From Alphaproteobacteria bacterium (GTDB lineage: Bacteria; Pseudomonadota; Alphaproteobacteria; Rhodobacterales; Rhodobacteraceae), in NCBI GenBank assembly GCA_003695135.1, contig RFIR01000416.1, forward strand, positions 1 to 9,910: a stretch of DNA of 9,910 nt. Reading direction: 5' to 3'. This document shows positions 6,605 through 9,910 of the stretch, piece after piece (positions within the stretch are counted from its first letter, which is position 1; each line of letters starts with the position of its first letter). Under the pieces are notes generated by a model. It was given only the letters and a program-made list of their open reading frames with translations. It was not told the DNA's origin and made no database searches. A program made the translations under genes and the position numbers.

Positions 6605-7409
6605 GGCGGAGCCGCAGCTTCGCGAAGGAGCGCGACAGGACAAAGAACGCCACCGCGGCAACGACGATGGCGGGCCCGGCCGGCAGGTCCCAGCGATAGG
6701 CGCCGCCCAGCCCGCCCATGACCGCAAGCGCGCCGATCGCGACGGCGAGCGCGGCCATAGCCTCGGGCGTGCGCGACAGCGGCCGTGCGGCGGCGGCGGG
6801 TATGATCAGCATGGCGGTGATCAGGAGCGCCCCTATCGCCTTGAGCGCCAGCGCCACCACCAGCGCCAGGGTGAGCGTGAGCACCAGCTCCTCGCGCCGC
6901 GGGTCGAAACCGGCGGCAAAGGCGATGTCGGGGCTTAGCGTCGCGGTCAGCAGCCGCCGCCAGCGCCAGACCATCAGCGCGAGGATGGCCAGCGCACCGG
7001 CCCAGATCGCGGCAAGGTCGATCCAGCCCACCGACAGGATGTCGCCGAAGAGATAGGCCATCAGATCGACCCGCGCCTGCGGCACCAGCGCCACCGCCAC
7101 CAGACCGGCGGCCAGCGCGCCATGCGACAGCACGCCGAGCGCGGCATCGGGGCTCGCGCCCCGCCCGCTCAGCGCCGAGACCGCCCAGCCCATTGCCGCG
7201 GCGACGACCAGCACGCCGGGCAGCGGCCCGGCCCCGAAGGCCAGCCCCAGCGCCACGCCCAAAATCGCGGCATGGGCGGTGGCATCGCCGAAATAGGCCA
7301 TGCGCCGCCAGATGACGAAGCAGCCCAGCACCCCGGCCGCGGCCGCGGTACCGAGCCCGGCGAGAGCCGCGCGGAGCATGAAGTCGCTGGTCAGGAACTC
7401 GATCAGCAT
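6585..7409 (-). CDS. znuB: Zinc ABC transporter permease ZnuB
   Basis: A 274-residue integral membrane protein of the ABC-3 family, the channel of the ZnuABC high-affinity zinc importer. It has about eight hydrophobic segments. Family hallmarks are FVIWRRMAYFGDATAHAAILGVALG (begins at residue 31), AYLFGDILSV (118-127), which is strongly conserved in ZnuB, and AIGALLITAMLIIPAAAARPLSRTPEAM (begins at 191). The ATG at 7409 follows GAGG by 5 bases and gives a normal N-terminus (MLIEFLTSDFMLRAALAG). The longer frame to 7760 reads through a repeat-filled spacer and is not credible. Its 3' end overlaps the convergent OmpA-like gene by 20 bases. Unusually it is separated by 378 bases from znuC, which normally touches it. 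It is probably still repressed by Zur from the zur-znuC promoter but may have its own promoter. Confidence 0.95.
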   Translation of the reverse strand: MLIEFLTSDFMLRAALAGLGTAAAAGVLGCFVIWRRMAYFGDATAHAAILGVALGLAFGAGPLPGVLVVAAAMGWAVSALSGRGASPDAALGVLSHGALAAGLVAVALVPQARVDLMAYLFGDILSVGWIDLAAIWAGALAILALMVWRWRRLLTATLSPDIAFAAGFDPRREELVLTLTLALVVALALKAIGALLITAMLIIPAAAARPLSRTPEAMAALAVAIGALAVMGGLGGAYRWDLPAGPAIVVAAVAFFVLSRSFAKLRLRLNGGRA

Positions 7410-7433
7410 CCCCGCCTCGCCCTCACAGACACT

Positions 7434-7470
7434 GCGTCGAAAGGAATCCGGCCGCCTGTCAAGTCGACGC
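7434..7470 (-). promoter_or_regulatory. Inverted repeat with a TTGACA -35-like box upstream of znuB
   Basis: GCGTCGA (7434-7440) and TCGACGC (7464-7470) are a perfect 7-base inverted repeat. On the minus strand they enclose a perfect TTGACA (7462-7457). Seventeen bases downstream the sequence is CGACGC, a poor -10, so a housekeeping promoter is doubtful; an alternative sigma factor or activator-dependent promoter is possible. The repeat lies 25 bases before the znuB ATG, so it could also be an RNA hairpin in the znuB leader. Confidence 0.3.
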
Positions 7471-7527
7471 TCCAGCTTCCTCCTCGCGACCACGTCGATG
7501 TCCTGGTGATGCCATTGCTCCACGCCT

Positions 7528-7574
7528 CGCCCGGCGCAGCCGGGCGGCGCCCGACCCTCCCCCCGGGAGGGCGC
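7528..7574 (+). repeat. Palindromic repeat module, copy 1 (REP-like)
   Basis: Two strong hairpins lie head to tail. CGCCCGGC/GCCGGGCG (7528-7535 with 7539-7546) has a 3-base loop, and CCCTCCC/GGGAGGG (7555-7561 with 7565-7571) also has a 3-base loop. The part 7542-7574 is homologous to the inverted copy at 7646-7672. It looks like the intergenic palindromic repeats common in GC-rich alphaproteobacteria; that it is dispersed in the genome is inference. Confidence 0.55.
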
Positions 7575-7645
7575 ATTGCAACGCCAGTCTCCGAGACAGT
7601 CGGCAGGCAGGTTTGCGCCGATCTTGCCACACCCACCGCTCCGCC

Positions 7646-7672
7646 GCACCCTCCCAGGGTCGGGCACCGCCC
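7646..7672 (-). repeat. Palindromic repeat module, copy 2 (inverted, partly deleted)
   Basis: Read on the minus strand this matches 7542-7574: GGGCGGyGCCCGACCCT, then GGGAGGGyGC, with two C/T transitions and a 6-base deletion of the C-run between the two parts. The inverted orientation, 71 bases from copy 1, allows the two copies to pair with each other in RNA or single-stranded DNA. Confidence 0.55.
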
Positions 7673-7717
7673 CTGCCGGCTTTCCCAGCCCTCGGCAAAA
7701 AGGTTCCAGTGCCCGAC
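7659..7717. repeat. 59-base nested inverted-repeat element
   Basis: GTCGGGCAC (7659-7667) is the exact reverse complement of GTGCCCGAC (7709-7717). Between them TGCC (7674-7677) and GGCT (7678-7681) pair with AGCC (7687-7690) and GGCA (7694-7697), leaving a 5-base loop and a 3-base bulge. The result is a compact two-level stem lying some 70 bases past the znuC stop. It could stabilise the znuC mRNA 3' end or be part of the repeat element. No U-run follows on either strand, so a rho-independent terminator is unlikely. Confidence 0.45.
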
Positions 7718-7780
7718 GCCAATCCGCAATCGCCACGCCGGCAAACCCGCGCTCGCCCAAAGCCCTTCCCCGTCTTCCAT

Positions 7781-7802
7781 CACCGGTTCACTCCACCGGT
7801 TC
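7781..7802. repeat. 9-base direct repeat across the znuC stop codon
   Basis: CACCGGTTC occurs at 7781-7789 and again at 7794-7802, separated by four bases, around the znuC TGA (7790-7788). It may be a small slippage duplication at the edge of the repeat-rich gap. It changes only the last residues of ZnuC (SEPVE). Confidence 0.5.
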
Positions 7803-8525
7803 CGATTCCACCGCCCCGCCATGGCGGTGATCATGCGCATGCCGGTAGAGCGCCAGAGCCCCGTCGGTGCCCAGCCCGAACAGCGCGCGGTATTCCGGGG
7901 CCGAGGCCACCGCGCTGGGGGTGCCCGCGCAGCAGATATGGCCGTTGAGGCAGACCACGCGGTCCGATGCGCTCATCACCACATGCAGATCGTGGCTGAC
8001 CATCAGCACCGCGCAGCCCAGCCGCGCCCGCAGCGCCTCCAGCTGGCGGTAGAATTCCGAGGTCGCCGGCTGATCGAGCCCCTGGGTCGGTTCGTCGAGC
8101 AGCAGAAGCTCGGGCTCGGCCAGCAGCGCGCGGGCCAGCAGCACCCGCTGCATCTGCCCGCCGGAGAGCTCGGAAAGCTGCCGCCCCTCCAGCCCCGAGG
8201 CGCCGGAGACGCGCAGCGCCGCGCGCCGCCGGGCCGGCGAGAACCGCTCGGTCAGCCACAGGAAGCGATCCACCGTGATCGGCATGGTCGCATCGATTGC
8301 CAGCTTCTGCGGCACATAGCCGATGCGCAGGCCCGGAACCCGCCGGATCGTGCCGGCGACGGGGCGCACCGCACCGATGATCGCGCGCAAGAGCGTCGAC
8401 TTGCCCGAACCGTTCGGCCCGACGACGGTGACAATCTCGCCCCGGTCGATATCGAGATCGACATTGTAGAGCACGCAATGCCCGTCGAGGCGCACCTCGA
8501 GCCCGCGAATCGAGACCAGATGCAT
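7788..8525 (-). CDS. znuC: Zinc ABC transporter ATP-binding protein ZnuC
   Basis: A 245-residue cytoplasmic ATPase that drives zinc import through ZnuB. The motifs are complete: Walker A GPNGSGKST (36-44), Q-loop Q73 in YVPQKLAID, signature LSGGQ (120-124), Walker B LLLLDEP (140-146) and H-loop H178 in MVSHDLHVVM. The stretches VPQKLAIDATMPITVDRFL and VCLNGHICCAGTP are characteristic of the ZnuC branch. The C-terminus carries a short histidine cluster, HAHDHRH (229-235), that may bind zinc. The ATG at 8525 shares its first base with the zur stop (TGATG), and GGAGG 4 bases upstream lies within the zur coding end, so zur and znuC are translationally coupled. An in-frame extension to 8657 merely reads through zur and is rejected. 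Confidence 0.96.
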   Translation of the reverse strand: MHLVSIRGLEVRLDGHCVLYNVDLDIDRGEIVTVVGPNGSGKSTLLRAIIGAVRPVAGTIRRVPGLRIGYVPQKLAIDATMPITVDRFLWLTERFSPARRRAALRVSGASGLEGRQLSELSGGQMQRVLLARALLAEPELLLLDEPTQGLDQPATSEFYRQLEALRARLGCAVLMVSHDLHVVMSASDRVVCLNGHICCAGTPSAVASAPEYRALFGLGTDGALALYRHAHDHRHGGAVESEPVE

Positions 8526-8995
8526 CAGCCCTCCCCCGCGCAGGACGGGCACAGCCCCTCGGCCTCGACCACCGAGGTCTCCAGCCGGAAGCCGAGTTCC
8601 GCCGCCTCCCGGGACAGCGGCGAGGGGCCGGCCACCGCCTCGGCCACCAGCCGGCACTTGCGGCAGATCAGGAAGGCCGGGGCATGCGCCGCCTCGGGAT
8701 GGGCGCAGGCGACGAAGGCGTTGAGCCGCTCGATGCGGTGCGCGAGGCCGTGGCGGATCAGGAAGTCGAGCGCGCGATAGGCCACCGGCGGCTGGGCCGG
8801 CATGCCCTCGGCGCTCAGCCGGGCGAGGATGTCATAGGCGCCGAGCGCGATATGGCTTTCGAGCAGAATCTCCAGCACCCGACGCCGGACCGGCGTCAGC
8901 CGCACCCCCTTGCGGCACGCGAGGCGTTCGATCTCGGCCAGCCCGCGCGCGACGCAGGCGCGGTGATCGGTGCAATAGGCGTGCGGATCGGGCAT
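8525..8995 (-). CDS. zur: Zinc uptake regulator Zur (Fur family repressor)
   Basis: A 156-residue Fur-family repressor that binds DNA when loaded with Zn2+ and shuts off zinc import. The N-terminal winged helix covers about residues 20-85: LTPVRRRVLEILLESHIALGAYDIL (begins at 33) and PPVAYRALDFLIRHGLAHRIE (begins at 69), in which the DNA-reading helix PPVAYRALDFL is typical of Zur. The dimerisation domain holds CAHPEAAHA (97-105), probable regulatory zinc ligands, and the two CxxC pairs C111/C114 and C149/C152 of the structural zinc site. The ATG at 8995 is preceded by GGAGG at a 4-base spacing. A longer frame from 9034 would have to be translated from within the operator. Its place at the head of zur-znuC(-znuB), with a Zur box 24 bases upstream, shows autoregulation. 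The Zur reading is preferred over Fur or Mur because of the znu context. Confidence 0.95.
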   Translation of the reverse strand: MPDPHAYCTDHRACVARGLAEIERLACRKGVRLTPVRRRVLEILLESHIALGAYDILARLSAEGMPAQPPVAYRALDFLIRHGLAHRIERLNAFVACAHPEAAHAPAFLICRKCRLVAEAVAGPSPLSREAAELGFRLETSVVEAEGLCPSCAGEG

Positions 8996-9018
8996 GTCGC
9001 CTCCGGGCGGACTTGCAA

Positions 9019-9033
9019 TGTTATACGATAACA
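9019..9033. promoter_or_regulatory. Zur box (palindromic operator) shared by zur and znuA
   Basis: TGTTATACGATAACA is a perfect TGTTAT/ATAACA palindrome about a 3-base centre. It is the AT-richest stretch of the divergent region and matches the GTTATA-type Zur consensus known for alpha- and gammaproteobacteria. It lies 24 bases before the zur ATG and 43 bases before the znuA ATG. For znuA, TTGCAA (9013-9018) directly precedes it and TACCAC (9036-9041) follows at a 17-base spacing, so the operator would fill the spacer of that promoter. For zur, TATAAC (9025-9020 on the minus strand) inside the box could be the -10. Zn-Zur bound here should block both directions. Confidence 0.85.
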
Positions 9034-9075
9034 CTTACCACTGCGCCGTCCCGCTGGCAAGCGCCGGAGCCCCGC

Positions 9076-9910
9076 ATGAGAGCCCTCGCCCCGATCCTCG
9101 CCCTGCTGTGCCTGCTGGCCGGCGCCGTGCGCGCCGAGCCGCCGCGGGTGGTGGCCGACATTGCGCCGCTGCATTCGCTGGTCGCCCGCATCATGCAGGG
9201 TGTGGCCCAACCGCAGCTGCTGCTGCCGGCGACCGCCTCGCCGCACCAGCTGACGCTGCGCCCCTCGCAGGCACGGATGCTGGCGCGGGCCGATCTGGTG
9301 TTCTGGGTGGGCCCGGCACTGACTCCCTGGTTGAGCCGTTCGCTCGACGCGCTCGCGCCCGATGCCGGGAAGGTGGCGATGATGGCGGCGCCGGGTGTCG
9401 TGGTCCTGCCGATGCGCAGCGATCCGGAATTCGCTGATGAGGATGCCGAGCATGCGAATGAGCATGACGGCGCGGCCGATCCGCATCTCTGGCTCGACCC
9501 GGTCAATGCCGCGGCGATGCTGCGCGCGATCGCGGCGGCGCTGTCGGATGCCGATCCCGGCAATCGTGCGCTTTACGAGCACAATCTCGCCCGGGCGCTC
9601 GCGGGCAACATGAGGCTGCAAGCCGACCTCGCCGCGCTGCTCGCCCCGCTGCGCGGCCGGCCCTATCTGGTGGCGCATGACGCCTATCAGTATCTCGAAC
9701 GCCGCTTCGGGCTGCACCCGGCAGGCGCCATTGCGCCGGGCGAGGCGACGGCACCGGGGCCGGCGCGGGTGGCTGCCCTGCGCGCGCTCATCGCGGATGG
9801 CAAAATACAGTGCATCTTCGCCGAGCCACAGACGCCCGGGCGCCTCATCGCCACGGTAGCAAGCGACGGGAATGTCACGCTGGCCACCCTCGACCCGCTC
9901 GGCGCCGGGC
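9076..9910 (+). CDS. znuA: Zinc ABC transporter periplasmic binding protein ZnuA (C-terminus cut by window end)
   Basis: The first 278 residues of a cluster A-I (metal) substrate-binding protein, nearly complete, since the family is about 300 long. A signal peptide covers residues 1-20 (cleavage after AVRA), so the protein is periplasmic and hands Zn2+ to ZnuB. DIAPLHSLVARIM (28-40) is a classic start. The metal ligands are H57 in ASPHQLTLRPSQ, H137 in DPHLWLDP and H201 in VAHDAYQYL, with D273 in LDPLG as a possible fourth. The acidic/His loop before H137 is short (EDAEHANEHD, about 122-131), much reduced from the long His-rich loop of many ZnuA proteins. The ATG at 9076 has GGAG 6 bases upstream. 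It is divergent from zur-znuC and controlled by the shared Zur box. No frame listing ends inside the window because the stop lies beyond it. Confidence 0.95.
   Translation, partial: MRALAPILALLCLLAGAVRAEPPRVVADIAPLHSLVARIMQGVAQPQLLLPATASPHQLTLRPSQARMLARADLVFWVGPALTPWLSRSLDALAPDAGKVAMMAAPGVVVLPMRSDPEFADEDAEHANEHDGAADPHLWLDPVNAAAMLRAIAAALSDADPGNRALYEHNLARALAGNMRLQADLAALLAPLRGRPYLVAHDAYQYLERRFGLHPAGAIAPGEATAPGPARVAALRALIADGKIQCIFAEPQTPGRLIATVASDGNVTLATLDPLGAG

Larger units (their letters stand above)
7410..7787. other. Non-coding gap between znuC and znuB, rich in palindromic repeats
   Basis: This 378-base stretch holds no gene I believe in. The open frames on both strands (for example minus 7403-7840 and 7459-7722) have low-complexity Gly/Arg/Trp/Ser-rich translations, no good start and no family resemblance. 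Instead it contains hairpins at 7528-7546, 7555-7571 and 7648-7660, two inverted related modules (7528-7574 and 7646-7672), a 9-base inverted repeat with nested pairing (7659-7717) and a TTGACA flanked by an inverted repeat (7434-7470). It resembles a REP/BIME-like or other small palindromic element inserted in the zur-znuC-znuB operon. Confidence 0.6.

Noticed and set aside
5246..6727. 493-codon minus-strand frame opposite the OmpA-like gene
   Set aside because: It is a Leu/Arg/Gly-rich mirror of the coiled-coil codons with no recognisable domain.
7781..7802. The 9-base direct repeat as a transposon target-site duplication
   Set aside because: The copies are only 4 bases apart, so nothing is inserted between them. 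Local slippage is simpler.
7403..7840. 145-codon minus-strand frame filling the znuC-znuB gap
   Set aside because: It starts within znuC in the wrong frame, reads through palindromic repeats, and has no credible ribosome-binding site or protein-like composition.
7122..8780. 552-codon plus-strand frame across znuB, the gap and znuC
   Set aside because: It is antisense to two certain genes, rich in His/Arg/Gln/Pro, and has no family features.
8996..9034. Longer Zur starting at 9034
   Set aside because: The extra codons lie in the Zur box and promoter. The ATG at 8995 has a strong GGAGG and a normal Zur N-terminus.
8896..9717. 273-codon minus-strand frame opposite znuA and the zur start
   Set aside because: It crosses the Zur operator and is a shadow of znuA. 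znuA itself has a signal peptide and all metal ligands.

Overview
The window is GC-rich, densely coded bacterial chromosome. Strong G/C third-position bias leaves several long but false reading frames open opposite the real genes. A divergent zur-znuC-znuB / znuA locus, a palindromic GTTAT-type Zur box and a branched-chain amino acid ABC operon point to an alphaproteobacterium, most likely of the Rhodobacterales (Paracoccus/Rhodobacter-like). That placement is inferred from gene order and style, not from a database match.

Layout. (1) 1-2429, minus strand: the promoter-proximal part of a liv operon in the order livH-livM-livG. These are the two permeases and the start of the first ATPase; livG runs off the left edge. 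The genes are coupled by 1- and 4-base overlaps. (2) 2430-2602: a 173-base spacer with two structured elements, a nested inverted repeat just upstream of livH and a long stem-loop behind the next operon. (3) 2603-4548, minus strand: a two-gene redox operon. An aldo/keto reductase is followed, with a 4-base overlap, by a zinc-free quinone reductase/alcohol dehydrogenase-like protein. (4) 4549-4705: a divergent promoter region. (5) 4706-6604, plus strand: a large secreted protein with a signal peptide, an N-terminal domain I cannot assign with confidence, a long coiled coil and a C-terminal OmpA/MotB-type peptidoglycan-binding domain. (6) 6585-9910: the high-affinity zinc uptake locus. zur, znuC and znuB read leftward and znuA reads rightward out of the window.

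The zinc genes form one regulatory unit. ZnuA captures periplasmic Zn2+, ZnuB is the membrane channel, ZnuC the ATPase, and Zur the zinc-sensing repressor, whose palindromic operator (9019-9033) lies between zur and znuA. The unusual part is the 378-base gap between znuC and znuB, genes that are normally adjacent. It holds no convincing gene but contains two inverted, diverged copies of one palindromic module, a further nested stem, and a TTGACA-bearing inverted repeat just before znuB. It looks like a REP/BIME-type insertion that may have altered znuB expression.

I see no CRISPR array, transposase, tRNA, rRNA, phage gene or defence gene. The points most worth following are the znuC-znuB repeat element, the N-terminal domain of the OmpA-like protein, and the structured livH leader.
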